A DNA stretch of 21,287 nucleotides from Planctomycetaceae bacterium. Its GTDB lineage: Bacteria; Planctomycetota; Planctomycetia; Pirellulales; Thermoguttaceae. Shown in pieces: positions 1-8,058 of the stretch (its first letter is position 1; each line of letters begins with the position of its first letter). Below the pieces are notes generated by a model. That model saw nothing but the letters and a program-made list of their open reading frames with translations, did not search any database and was not told where the DNA came from. The stretch spans positions 1 through 21,287 of the forward strand of contig SUVI01000057.1 of assembly GCA_015062085.1 (NCBI GenBank), written 5' to 3'. The position numbers were made by a program, and so were the translations under genes.

Positions 1-129
1 TTAAAAGAACCACCAATTTACCGCAATCTATTTCACTCATGGAGTCCGGTCAGCGATCGGCACGATACCTGACGGGAAAAACGAGGCCTGACGGTCTGGA
101 TCCCGCCAGGCAATTTCAACCACAGCAGG
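1..129. other. spacer at left edge
   Basis: No gene is supported here. The stretch lies downstream of the minus-strand cytochrome-like gene and holds its probable terminator at about 74-111. Short overlapping open frames in it have no ribosome binding site or recognisable protein sequence. Confidence 0.5.
74..111 (-). terminator. probable rho-independent terminator
   Basis: On the minus strand, 19 bases past the stop codon of the two-CXXCH gene, 103-111 pairs with 86-94 (nine positions, one A-C mismatch, loop of 8). It is followed after CTCG by a run of five T. The order of GC stem then T-run fits the minus strand only. Confidence 0.6.
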
Positions 130-3100
130 CTACTCGAGCCGCGGGAAGACCTTTTCACCTTTCCGCTGGATCTCGCACTCATCATACGCACCGTAAAAAT
201 CGCAATTATTGTCCATCCAAACCGTGAAACGGTAAAGCTCTTCCTTCGTAAGTTCCAGCCCATAGTGCGGAGCCTTCAGGATGCGGAACAGCTCACTGCG
301 GTTTGAGCCGAATTTTCCCGGGAACGTCTGCGGTTCAGTCCACGCCGCGTCATCATAGTAGAAGCAGAAACGCCGGAGTGCTTCATAAGACGGCGAAAAA
401 TGACCGGTTTTCGTCTCGTCGCGCAGATCGAGTTTCGCAGCATTCTGAGCCTGTTCGAACGTCAGCCCGGAACTTTCTGCCGGAACGCTCGCTGCCCCGC
501 CGTGGCACGAAACACATTTCGCGTCAAGGACCGGCTGGACAAGACGCACGAAATTCAAGGGATCCGTTCCGTCCGGTTCCGGCTGGATCGTGCTCGGAGC
601 GCGCCGCATGGCCTGCGGGACTCGCGGACGTGCAGTGATCGCACTGTGGCGTTCCTCATGGCAGCCCTGGCAGGTGAGCTGCTCACCGGCGTGCACGTAC
701 GTGGCTGAACGCATTCCCTGAACCGCAACGCCGTTTTCATCCAAAGCCTGGAAGTAGACCGGGATGTCGATCGGAAGGTTAAAGTACGCGCTTCCGTCCT
801 CTTCGACCGGTACGGTTCCGAGGATCCTGCGCGCGCCTTTCTGGTTGCCGTAGCCGATGGCCGGATTGTGCGCGTACGGGTTCGTTTTGGGAAGGAGCTG
901 GACGATGCGCAGACTCTTGATCTTCGCCGGCGTGCCTTCGTCGGAAGTCGTCAACGGGAATTTTGAATCGTAAACGTTAATCAGTCCCACCGGGGAAACC
1001 GGTGAAATCGACGCGGGATCAACTGGAACAAATTTTTCTCCCGGAGCGAGCGGTTTACCGACTGCCGTCAGGTGAGGGACGATAGTCTGGCGCGCTCTCG
1101 GACGGATCGGCATCGCGTCGCGGCACGAGATCTTCGGATCTCGGTAGAGAAGCGTCCGGTTCCCGTAGCAGTCAAGAAGGTAAATACCAAAATTGTTCGC
1201 CTCCCCCGCGTCGGACCTAGAAAACGGATCGTAAACGCAAATGTAGAACTCCTCGCTCAGCGGCCAGCACGTACCGTAGTTCGTCGGATCCTTATGCGGG
1301 CGCAGTTCCGACTCCATAAAGAGCTGGTCCGGAGTGATGCGCTTGACCTGCCCGGGCTGGTTCGAGTCCGGAACATTCGGATCGATGAGGATGAGCGAGC
1401 CGTAATGCTGCGCATGATGCCCCGTCGCGGTAGCCGTCAGACGTCGGGAACCGGGGATAGGGTGAATGTCGCATTCAAAGTGCGGGCGGTTCTGCTGGAT
1501 CCGGTCGTAGTTCCCCTGAAGCACACGCGGATCGCGTCCATCGGGCGTCGTGATCCACGGATGGTGCGCCTGAGAGAAACCGCGGTCCACATAGTCCCAC
1601 CGCGTGTAGATGACCATCCCGTTGTGGTCGATGTCCGGCTGCCATTCGTTCGTCTCATGCGGCGAAAGCATCACAATATCGCTTCCGTCACGCCGGCAGG
1701 AATGCAGCGTATAGCACGGGACCGGCCGCCCATGGCAGCGTCCGTAGCCTCCGCGCCGCTCGGAAATGAAGATGATCCGGCCGTTCGGCAGATAGCACGG
1801 ATCCAGATCGTTGAACGCTCCTTCCGTCAGCTGCGTCAATCCGGAAATAGACCGCGTTTCCGGGTCGAATTCCGCACGGAACATATGGTACGTATTTTCA
1901 GGCGTCCATTGGTAAGTGTGCCGGGGAAGTTTCGCATCCGTAGCGCAGAAGAGGATCTCCCGCGCATCGTAGTCCAGCTCCGGAGAGAGAAACGCCCACG
2001 TCGCGTCAAGTTCCGTCCCGGCATACTGGCCTTCCGCGACTTTCACCCCTTTCGTGAGGTCCACGACTTCCGGTTTTTCGCTGAACGCATTCTTCAGAAC
2101 AAAAAGTCCGCCCCCCTGCCGACCGTGGAAACCAAAGAACTGGTCACACATATGGTTTCCCTGCATTTCAGGTTCCGGCATATAGTGCCGCTTGATGAAA
2201 AGAAGGTCCGTGAAGTTCAGAAGCGGGTTTTTGAACGCGATCCGTTTCCGCAGGTCGGTGACTTTCGCAAAAAGCTCCTTTCGGCGGGCGATCTCTTCGA
2301 CCGGAGTTTCATTTTCCGCTTTCGTCAGAGTTTCCAGTTCCGCTTTTTCTTTCGTGAGATCCGGGGCGCCGGGGAGTGTCTCAAGTTTCTCGACCAGCGG
2401 TGTCAGACGACGAAGAACGATGTCCAGCGGGTCGCGGTCCGTGTCGAAAAGCGTCGCGGCCGGGTGGAACGCTTCGTCTTTCGCGTTCTGGCGCATTCCG
2501 GACTGGATCAGACGGGAAAGAGAGAGCCACTCGCAAGCATTCTCGTTCATCCGGTCGATCGGGTTTCCTTCGTCATCCATTCCAAGCGTCAGAAGCTGCG
2601 TATACGGTTTTTTCTCGCCGCAGTAGTCAATTTTCACCTCGATCCAGTCCTGGTGATCGTGTCCGTAGCCGTCAGGAAGCGTATCGCAAACGAGCCGGAC
2701 GAAGGGCTGGCCTGAAAGATCAACGCGGAAAGATTTCGGAGCCTCTTTTCCACGCATCTCACCGGAACGCCAGAGCAGGCCGGTTTTTCCGTAAATCAGG
2801 AATTCTGCGTGTCCCTGACCATTGGTCTCATCATCGATCGCGACTCGTCCGGAGATCTCAGTTCCGCAATTTTCGGGAAGCATGATGAAGATCTCACCCG
2901 GCGCGTGATGTCCGACACCGCGGGAGATCTTCTCGCCGCAGACCGTCAGTTCATTTCCGTCGACAGTCCGATTGGCCGCCGTCTGCCTCCAACCACAGGT
3001 CGTCTGTGAAAGGTCCAGCTCATCAAGCCAGATCGTTTCTGCCAAAACAGTACTTGCCCAAATGGTACTTGGCAAAATGGCACTTGCCAAAATAGCCAAA

Positions 3101-3177
3101 GTGAGGCAAAAAATCAAAGCAAAGGAAATGAAGTGGATCGGATGGAAGCTCCGACAGGAAATCGGATATTTGCACAT
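130..3177 (-). CDS. exported HzsA-like protein with NPCBM domain and two CXXCH haem motifs
   Basis: This is a 1015-aa secreted protein. A long N-terminal hydrophobic stretch (about residues 15-46) is a signal peptide, ending in degenerate five-residue repeats of the type S-[AT]-[IV]-[LW]-[AP]. Residues about 47-187 resemble an NPCBM/NEW2 carbohydrate-binding domain (for example ISRGVGHHAPGEI). The middle carries PD40/TolB-like propeller segments (NGRIIFISERRGGYGRCHG). The C-terminal third matches the part shared with hydrazine synthase alpha-type proteins and holds two c-type haem motifs, CQGCH (about 836-840) and CVSCH (about 888-892). Family knowledge: such proteins are common in Planctomycetes and related phyla that do not make hydrazine, so an anammox role should not be inferred; a periplasmic redox or glycan-linked role is a guess. 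The ATG at 3177 is preceded by AGGAG eight bases upstream. It has its own promoter and terminator, so it is probably monocistronic. Confidence 0.85.
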   Translation of the reverse strand: MCKYPISCRSFHPIHFISFALIFCLTLAILASAILPSTIWASTVLAETIWLDELDLSQTTCGWRQTAANRTVDGNELTVCGEKISRGVGHHAPGEIFIMLPENCGTEISGRVAIDDETNGQGHAEFLIYGKTGLLWRSGEMRGKEAPKSFRVDLSGQPFVRLVCDTLPDGYGHDHQDWIEVKIDYCGEKKPYTQLLTLGMDDEGNPIDRMNENACEWLSLSRLIQSGMRQNAKDEAFHPAATLFDTDRDPLDIVLRRLTPLVEKLETLPGAPDLTKEKAELETLTKAENETPVEEIARRKELFAKVTDLRKRIAFKNPLLNFTDLLFIKRHYMPEPEMQGNHMCDQFFGFHGRQGGGLFVLKNAFSEKPEVVDLTKGVKVAEGQYAGTELDATWAFLSPELDYDAREILFCATDAKLPRHTYQWTPENTYHMFRAEFDPETRSISGLTQLTEGAFNDLDPCYLPNGRIIFISERRGGYGRCHGRPVPCYTLHSCRRDGSDIVMLSPHETNEWQPDIDHNGMVIYTRWDYVDRGFSQAHHPWITTPDGRDPRVLQGNYDRIQQNRPHFECDIHPIPGSRRLTATATGHHAQHYGSLILIDPNVPDSNQPGQVKRITPDQLFMESELRPHKDPTNYGTCWPLSEEFYICVYDPFSRSDAGEANNFGIYLLDCYGNRTLLYRDPKISCRDAMPIRPRARQTIVPHLTAVGKPLAPGEKFVPVDPASISPVSPVGLINVYDSKFPLTTSDEGTPAKIKSLRIVQLLPKTNPYAHNPAIGYGNQKGARRILGTVPVEEDGSAYFNLPIDIPVYFQALDENGVAVQGMRSATYVHAGEQLTCQGCHEERHSAITARPRVPQAMRRAPSTIQPEPDGTDPLNFVRLVQPVLDAKCVSCHGGAASVPAESSGLTFEQAQNAAKLDLRDETKTGHFSPSYEALRRFCFYYDDAAWTEPQTFPGKFGSNRSELFRILKAPHYGLELTKEELYRFTVWMDNNCDFYGAYDECEIQRKGEKVFPRLE

Positions 3178-3185
3178 AACTTACG

Positions 3186-3190
3186 CTCCT
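3186..3190 (-). promoter_or_regulatory. Shine-Dalgarno AGGAG
   Basis: AGGAG on the minus strand, eight bases before the ATG at 3177. It fixes the start of the two-CXXCH protein. Confidence 0.75.
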
Positions 3191-3241
3191 GAAATGGTTG
3201 GCAGGTCGGGCCGGACACTCATCTCAGCCCATTGGCAGCCC

Positions 3242-3270
3242 ATTATACACTCAATCGTCCAAAATGTCAA
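3242..3270 (-). promoter_or_regulatory. consensus sigma-70-type promoter
   Basis: On the minus strand TTGACA (3270-3265), a 17-base spacer, then TATAAT (3247-3242): a perfect match to both hexamers at the ideal spacing. It lies about 65 bases upstream of the ATG at 3177 and drives the two-CXXCH protein. Confidence 0.85.
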
Positions 3271-3337
3271 ATGGACTATTGCGTATTTGGGGGTGAAATT
3301 TCATTTTTTGGGGAACCGGCAACTGCGTACTAATTTC

Positions 3338-3549
3338 ACCACAGAAGCCGCTGAAAACTCGCAGAAACACACTGAATATTAAACACGAAAAGCACGAAAA
3401 AACGCAGATCTCACGAAATGTTTTTAAAAATTTTTTAAAAATTCATTTCGCATCTTTTCGTGCCTTCCATGAAATTCGTTCAGGACACGTTCCCCCATCA
3501 TTCATCTTTTTTCAGTGTGTTTCTGCGCCTCTTCTGCGCTCTCAGTGGT
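3338..3549. repeat. nested inverted-repeat spacer element
   Basis: A 39-bp arm at 3338-3376 is inverted at 3511-3549. The 17 inner bases (3360-3376 and 3511-3527) are perfectly complementary. Nested inside are GCACGAAAA (3392-3400) with TTTTCGTGC (3455-3463), and CGAAATG (3414-3420) with CATTTCG (3444-3450), around an A/T-only centre. A partial third copy of the arm (TGTGTTTCTGCG) follows near 3601-3611. No open frame fits it. It may be a dispersed spacer repeat, a MITE-like remnant or a folded 3' region. It takes up much of the 444-base gap between 3177 and 3622. Confidence 0.7.
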
Positions 3550-3555
3550 AAAATG

Positions 3556-3567
3556 CGGTCCGGACCG
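3556..3567. repeat. 12-bp perfect palindrome
   Basis: CGGTCCGGACCG is its own reverse complement. It lies 55 bases past the stop codon of the ATPase gene. It could be part of a transcription end or a protein-binding site. No T-run follows it directly on either strand. Confidence 0.4.
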
Positions 3568-3621
3568 GTACACACTTTCCGGAAGAGCCTTCTTTTGCGT
3601 GTGTTTCTGCGGCTCTCGGAA

Positions 3622-5844
3622 TCACGGGCGCTGAACGTTCAGCACTCCATTTTCGTCAAATCCCAAGATCAGGATCTCTCCCGTCTCCGGCTGCTGCTCG
3701 AAGATCCATCGATTCAGCTTCTTCTCCAGCCGATCCTCCAGCAGTGTACGGATGCGCCGTCCGCCGTTTTTGATGTTCTGCGGCTCCGTCATCGCATTCT
3801 GCACGAACTGAAGGATCGAGGGCTCAAATTCAAGGATCAGTCCGCGTCTCTCCAAGGCGGAAGTCTTCAGCATCTGGAGAAACTTATCCCCGATCGCTCG
3901 TACGAAACCGGGACGCAGCATGTCGAACACGATCACATTATCGCCAAAACGATTTAGGATCTCAGGCCGTTTCAGCACGTGGACAAAATGGTCACGGACC
4001 TTTTCGAGAAAGTGTTTTCGCACGTAATTCTCGTAGTCCGGCTCTTCATCCGAAACACATCGTTCCTGCGCATTTTCGGACTCGGAAAAAAGCGAATCCG
4101 CCCCAATATTGCTCGTAAAGATGATGACCGACTGCGAGAAAAAAGCCGTCTGCCCCTTACTGTCCGTCAGACGTCCATCTTCCAGGATCTGGAGGAATTT
4201 GTCCATCACTTGACCATGCGCTTTTTCGATCTCGTCAAAAAGCAGCAGACTAAAGGGATTTTCGCGCACGAAATTGGTGAGCTGCCCACCTTCTTCGTAA
4301 CCGACGTAGCCAGGGGGTGAACCTGTGAGCTTCTCCGCAGCATGCGATTCGGAGTACTCACTCATATCGAAACGGCGCAGACGCGCTTCATCGCCGAAGA
4401 TCAGCTCCGCAAGCGCTTTGGCGAGTTCCGTTTTTCCGACCCCGGTCGGTCCCACAAAGAAAAAAACGCCCTTCGGTTTCCCAGATTGCCGAGTCGTGGG
4501 GGACATCGTGACGCCGACCGTCGCACTGATGAGCATCTCCACGATCGCATTCACCGCTTCCGGCTGTCCTTTGACCCGTTTTTCGATACTCGCTCGAGCG
4601 TCCTGGATCTTTCCGCGGCGATCTCCGGAATTGAACTTTTCCCACGGATCCTCTTTTTGGCCGTAACGGTAAAGTGAAATCAACTTCCGAAGTTCCCGCG
4701 GCTCGTCGATCGGGTCTTCCTCACTCCGATTCGCCAAAGCTCCAAGAGCCATGAGGTCCCAAAGCGTCAACCCCTGCGTTTGTTCCACGAATGTCTGTGT
4801 ATACTCGCTGCGCTGTGCGTCTGTCAGTTCTGAATTCCGCGTAAAGACGCCGAGGAAACCGTCTATGAAACGTTTTCTTTCCTCATCCAGAGGACTGGGG
4901 ATCCGGATCAGCGCAAGCAGCGGATGCTCCTGGTAGAGCCACGCCGGGACAGCCGAAAGACGTGACGCGACGAGGATCAGCGCATTTCGACGGCCCGAAA
5001 GTCCTTCTTGGCGGATCGTCGCCGCTTCGATCAGGATCTTTTTCAGATGAAGCAGATACTCGCGTTCCGAGCGGCTCTGCCTCCGCGTGTCGTCAAACAG
5101 TTTGTCCGAAAAATGGATCACGACTGCCGTCGAGACTTGGTCCTGTGCCAAAACCTGCCGTAATTGCGGGATCGCATCCTCGGCACTTCGACTCCGCGAC
5201 GCAAGACTGACGGGGACGGATCCATTTTCCTGTTCGCCCCCATTTTCCCCGGAACTGGAATGACGGTCCTCACCACCTGTCGGTCTCCCCGGCGTTTCCG
5301 TTTCCCGCCCTTTTCGGCTGAAAAGTGAACTGCGGGCAGCATCTCGCCGTTTCTGACTCGCAAGTTCAAACTCAGCAGCCAGTTTTTCCGCACGCGACGT
5401 AATGTAGGAACCTGACTCCGTGCGTGCTTCCGGCAAAACTTCCGAAGTACTTCGGACCGGAGCGTTCCTCGTTTCAGAATTCCCTGCAGTAGCGCCGTCT
5501 GCCGTACTTCCCGCCGTACTTCCCGCCGTACTTCCCGCCGTATTTCCTCTTCCGTTTCCCGCCCTGCCTCCATTTCCGTCAAGAAGATTCAGCAGGATCG
5601 GATCCATGCGTTCTGGAATTGCCGTGCGCATCCCGTCTGCGAGATCGTAGTGAACGACTAAGTGGTATTTTTGCGTCAAAAAGTAGTGATTCAAACACTG
5701 CGCAAGCAATGCTGTCCGCGGCCGCGCCTCATCCAGCAGATACCGATCATCCACATTTCCGTAAAGCAAAACGTGCTTTCCGCGTTCCAGCTGTGCGTGC
5801 ATTTCATCCCGCCACGTTGAAACAGACGGTTTCTCCGCGTTCAT
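3622..5844 (-). CDS. Clp/Hsp100-like AAA+ ATPase with degenerate first AAA module
   Basis: A 740-aa cytoplasmic protein. The C-terminal half is a ClpA/B-type second AAA+ module: Walker A GPTGVGKT (about 465-472), FDMSEY and the GSPPGYVGYEEGG pore region, Walker B LLLFDEIEKAH (about 533-543), sensor-1 TSN (about 577-579), arginine finger in ILNRF (about 632) and a sensor-2-like GGRRIR (about 694-699). The N-terminal half has AAA-like segments (VLLYGNVDDR, VVIHFSDKLF, ALILVASRLSAVPAW, IRIPSPLDEER) but no Walker A, split by a low-complexity region (about 90-215) that contains a TAGS tandem repeat. The ATG at 5844 is preferred over an upstream in-frame start because GGAGG lies eight bases before it. 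The gene follows the coiled-coil gene by 46 bases, probably as one operon. An unfoldase or remodelling role is inferred; the substrate is unknown. Confidence 0.85.
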   Translation of the reverse strand: MNAEKPSVSTWRDEMHAQLERGKHVLLYGNVDDRYLLDEARPRTALLAQCLNHYFLTQKYHLVVHYDLADGMRTAIPERMDPILLNLLDGNGGRAGNGRGNTAGSTAGSTAGSTADGATAGNSETRNAPVRSTSEVLPEARTESGSYITSRAEKLAAEFELASQKRRDAARSSLFSRKGRETETPGRPTGGEDRHSSSGENGGEQENGSVPVSLASRSRSAEDAIPQLRQVLAQDQVSTAVVIHFSDKLFDDTRRQSRSEREYLLHLKKILIEAATIRQEGLSGRRNALILVASRLSAVPAWLYQEHPLLALIRIPSPLDEERKRFIDGFLGVFTRNSELTDAQRSEYTQTFVEQTQGLTLWDLMALGALANRSEEDPIDEPRELRKLISLYRYGQKEDPWEKFNSGDRRGKIQDARASIEKRVKGQPEAVNAIVEMLISATVGVTMSPTTRQSGKPKGVFFFVGPTGVGKTELAKALAELIFGDEARLRRFDMSEYSESHAAEKLTGSPPGYVGYEEGGQLTNFVRENPFSLLLFDEIEKAHGQVMDKFLQILEDGRLTDSKGQTAFFSQSVIIFTSNIGADSLFSESENAQERCVSDEEPDYENYVRKHFLEKVRDHFVHVLKRPEILNRFGDNVIVFDMLRPGFVRAIGDKFLQMLKTSALERRGLILEFEPSILQFVQNAMTEPQNIKNGGRRIRTLLEDRLEKKLNRWIFEQQPETGEILILGFDENGVLNVQRP
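5501..5548 (-). repeat. 12-bp tandem repeat inside ATPase gene
   Basis: Three perfect copies and one degenerate copy of GCCGTACTTCCC (plus-strand reading) encode repeated Thr-Ala-Gly-Ser in the low-complexity linker of the ATPase. The unit is a multiple of three, so copy-number change keeps the frame. Confidence 0.85.
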
Positions 5845-5890
5845 TCTGTTTCCTCCATTCGCACTATTTATGCCGTTTATTTTATGCACA

Positions 5891-7837
5891 TTACCCCTCT
5901 TCCATCGTTCTGTCCACCGCATCCGGAAGTTCCATCGCTTCCCGGGCGAGATCCGTCGGCGGCTGGTCCTCCCACTGGATCTTCCCCATCAGGATCCCGT
6001 GTTTCTCCAGCAAACTGTGCAAATGCTTCAACTGACGCTCCGCCTCATCGCAAGTACGGAATTCCTGTCCATTTACCGTCTGCTGCGGCATCGGAAATCC
6101 GTCGACCGCGTAGAGGATCGGCTCGCCGGCATCATGCGCAAAACGCACGTGGATCGTCTTTCCCTCAGGACGCGACGCCGTCAGAACGAGACCGGAAGCC
6201 GGATTTTCCCCATCCTCCAATTCCGGCTCGCTCATCGCAAATCCCAACTGCCTGAATTCTTCCTGGAATCGCGACACGATGTTTTGCCGTTTCTGCTCGT
6301 TTTCATACACACGGCCCACCGCCTCCTCAATACATTCCATTCCAAGCCGCCACTCCGTGATCAGATCCTCCACCTGTTTCAAATCTGCCGGTTTCGTCTC
6401 CCAGACTCTCTGGATCGCCTCAAACTCTTCCGTTTTCTGCGCGATCTCCACCTCCGCCCATCGGCGCACCACAGGATCTTCCCACCACGAAAACCAACGA
6501 TCCCGCTCCGCGTCCAGCCGCGTTCGGACCGCCTCCCAGCGCACGTTCCAAGAATTCACCTTCGGCATGATGTTCGCGACCGCCGAGTTCAGAAATCCCT
6601 GAAGCTGCTCCAATTCCCCTTCAAAATCCGCGCACTGTCTATTCTGGACCTTCCGAGCCAATCGACTCCGCCTGCATTCCAATTCCGCAGCCTCATCCGG
6701 AGCAAAAGTCTCCCAAAGCTGCGGCGGGACGGATCCCTCAAGCTGTTCCTGGACTTTTTCCAAACGCTCCAACTGCGAAACGGTCTCGAGAAATGCCTCC
6801 ATCGACTTGCGCAGCCGATCCGCAGACTGCGTAAAACTCTCGGTATTTTGCGTCCGGCAGCGCGGCTGCATCTGCTCCAGTTCCCGTTCCAATTTCTCTG
6901 CCGTTTCCGCCAGGTCAGCCATTCGCCCAGGTGCCGCGCCCGCTCGTGCTCCACGCCACCACGCAGAAAGCGCCTCCAGCTGCTCTCCATTTTCCCGGCA
7001 TCTGCGTTCCAACTCCAGTTCATCCTGTTCCAGCTTCCCTTCCAACCCGGAAAAAAGTTCCTCCGCCTGCAAAAGCGCAGAAGCTGCCGTCCTGGGATCC
7101 TCCTGCGCCAAAGCGTTCTTCAGATCCTCAAGCTGAACGGTGAGCCGCTGGTAAATTTCTGCATTTTCTCCCGTAATGAACTGACGATTCAACTGCCTCA
7201 TCCCGGATGAGAGCTCCTGATGCCGTTTCTGCTGATCCATCAAAAGGCACGCCTTCCGAAGTTCCTCCGATCGCGCCCTCCAATTTCTTTGCAATTCCTG
7301 AAATTCCGCACCTTCCGGCACCCCCCGAACCTGATCTTCCAAAGACGCCAAGTCCGTCAAACGAAGCACTCCCGGAAAACTGTCGTGCAGCTTCGGACGC
7401 TCCCAGAGTTCCGTTCGTGCCGATCCCAGTTCGCGGAGCAATTTTTCACGAGCCGCAAGCTGATCCGTCATGCGGTCAAGGACCTTCTGCTGCTCTTGGA
7501 TCTTTTTCTGGACCCGGCGCGCATCCTCATCCCACGCAGCGTCGGAAAGTTCCTGCCGAAATCCCTCCACTGCCAGACGCATTTCATCAAAGATCTCCCC
7601 TCCGGAAAAGCGATTTGCCTCGAAAGCCGTCCCAAGATTCTGTATCCTCTGTTCCTGAAGCTGAATATCCTGCTCAAGGATCCCGCAAAGGATCGCCAGA
7701 CGCTGCTTCCGCCGGATCTCTGCCGCCTCACGGATCTGGATCTCCCGCAAGCGCTCCATCTCCTTCCGTTCTGCTTCAAGACGCCTCTGCTCAGCCTCGC
7801 TGAGATGCCAGTACGAGTACTTCGGAGTATCGCTCAT
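5891..7837 (-). CDS. long coiled-coil protein of unknown function
   Basis: A 648-aa protein, rich in Glu, Gln, Arg and Leu over most of its length (for example LSEAEQRRLEAERKEMERL near the start). This is the pattern of extended coiled coils. The last about 100 residues differ and look like a small folded alpha/beta domain (GLVLTASRPEGKTIHVRFAH and DEAERQLKHLHSLLEKHGI). There is no signal peptide or membrane segment. The ATG at 7837 (MSDTPKYSYWHL) is chosen over a TTG 27 bases upstream that has no ribosome binding site; AGG lies about seven bases before the ATG. I do not recognise the family. Its tight linkage to the downstream Clp-like ATPase suggests a scaffold, adaptor or substrate for that enzyme, which is inference from position only. 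Confidence 0.75.
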   Translation of the reverse strand: MSDTPKYSYWHLSEAEQRRLEAERKEMERLREIQIREAAEIRRKQRLAILCGILEQDIQLQEQRIQNLGTAFEANRFSGGEIFDEMRLAVEGFRQELSDAAWDEDARRVQKKIQEQQKVLDRMTDQLAAREKLLRELGSARTELWERPKLHDSFPGVLRLTDLASLEDQVRGVPEGAEFQELQRNWRARSEELRKACLLMDQQKRHQELSSGMRQLNRQFITGENAEIYQRLTVQLEDLKNALAQEDPRTAASALLQAEELFSGLEGKLEQDELELERRCRENGEQLEALSAWWRGARAGAAPGRMADLAETAEKLERELEQMQPRCRTQNTESFTQSADRLRKSMEAFLETVSQLERLEKVQEQLEGSVPPQLWETFAPDEAAELECRRSRLARKVQNRQCADFEGELEQLQGFLNSAVANIMPKVNSWNVRWEAVRTRLDAERDRWFSWWEDPVVRRWAEVEIAQKTEEFEAIQRVWETKPADLKQVEDLITEWRLGMECIEEAVGRVYENEQKRQNIVSRFQEEFRQLGFAMSEPELEDGENPASGLVLTASRPEGKTIHVRFAHDAGEPILYAVDGFPMPQQTVNGQEFRTCDEAERQLKHLHSLLEKHGILMGKIQWEDQPPTDLAREAMELPDAVDRTMEEG

Positions 7838-7871
7838 TTTTGCCTGCTTTCTGCATACAGTCAATTACACG

Positions 7872-7968
7872 AAAAAGAAAAAACGACTGCTGGAAACGAT
7901 TTCGCATCAACTATTCGCGTCCGCATACTACACGCACTACACGCACTACACACCGTATTCCAGCAGTC
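7872..7968 (-). terminator. long-loop terminator or leader attenuator
   Basis: GACTGCTGGAA and TTCCAGCAGTC (7885-7895 and 7958-7968) form a perfect 11-bp inverted repeat 62 bases apart. On the minus strand the closing arm runs straight into GTTTTTTCTTTTT. The stem plus T-run has the form of an intrinsic terminator, but the loop is unusually long. It lies about 47 bases before the coiled-coil gene and about 90 bases after the oxidoreductase stop codon. It could end the upstream transcript or act as a leader attenuator. Confidence 0.55.
7926..7952 (-). repeat. three 9-bp direct repeats in the leader loop
   Basis: Read on the minus strand, GTGTAGTGC occurs twice in tandem, followed by a degenerate third copy (GTGTAGTATGC). 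All lie inside the loop of the long-loop stem before the coiled-coil gene. Tandem 9-mers of this kind can be protein-binding sites, but nothing here shows what binds. Confidence 0.6.
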
Positions 7969-8002
7969 TGCCAAAGAGAGAAAACTCACGTTCCAGTATC
8001 CC

Positions 8003-8032
8003 GCCCGAAACAAAAACTCCTTCATTTCGGGC
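8003..8032 (-). terminator. hairpin after oxidoreductase gene
   Basis: GCCCGAAA (8003-8010) pairs perfectly with TTTCGGGC (8025-8032) across a 14-base loop, 26 bases past the oxidoreductase stop codon. No T-run follows at once on the minus strand, so it may be an RNA-stabilising 3' hairpin rather than a terminator alone. Confidence 0.45.
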
Positions 8033-8058
8033 CAGGATACCATGAACTTCATTTCAAC

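Noticed and set aside
1072..2715. 547-codon plus-strand open frame opposite the two-CXXCH gene
   Set aside because: Its translation is Arg-rich without any recognisable domain. The minus strand carries clear NPCBM, propeller and CXXCH motifs with a promoter and ribosome binding site. It is a shadow of a GC-rich gene.
130..3177. Evidence for anammox metabolism
   Set aside because: HzsA-like proteins occur widely in non-anammox Planctomycetes; no hydrazine synthase beta/gamma or hydrazine dehydrogenase genes are present here.
5870..7210. 446-codon plus-strand open frame opposite the coiled-coil gene
   Set aside because: Low-complexity translation rich in Arg, Leu, Phe and Pro that mirrors the coiled-coil codons; no ribosome binding site and no family resemblance.
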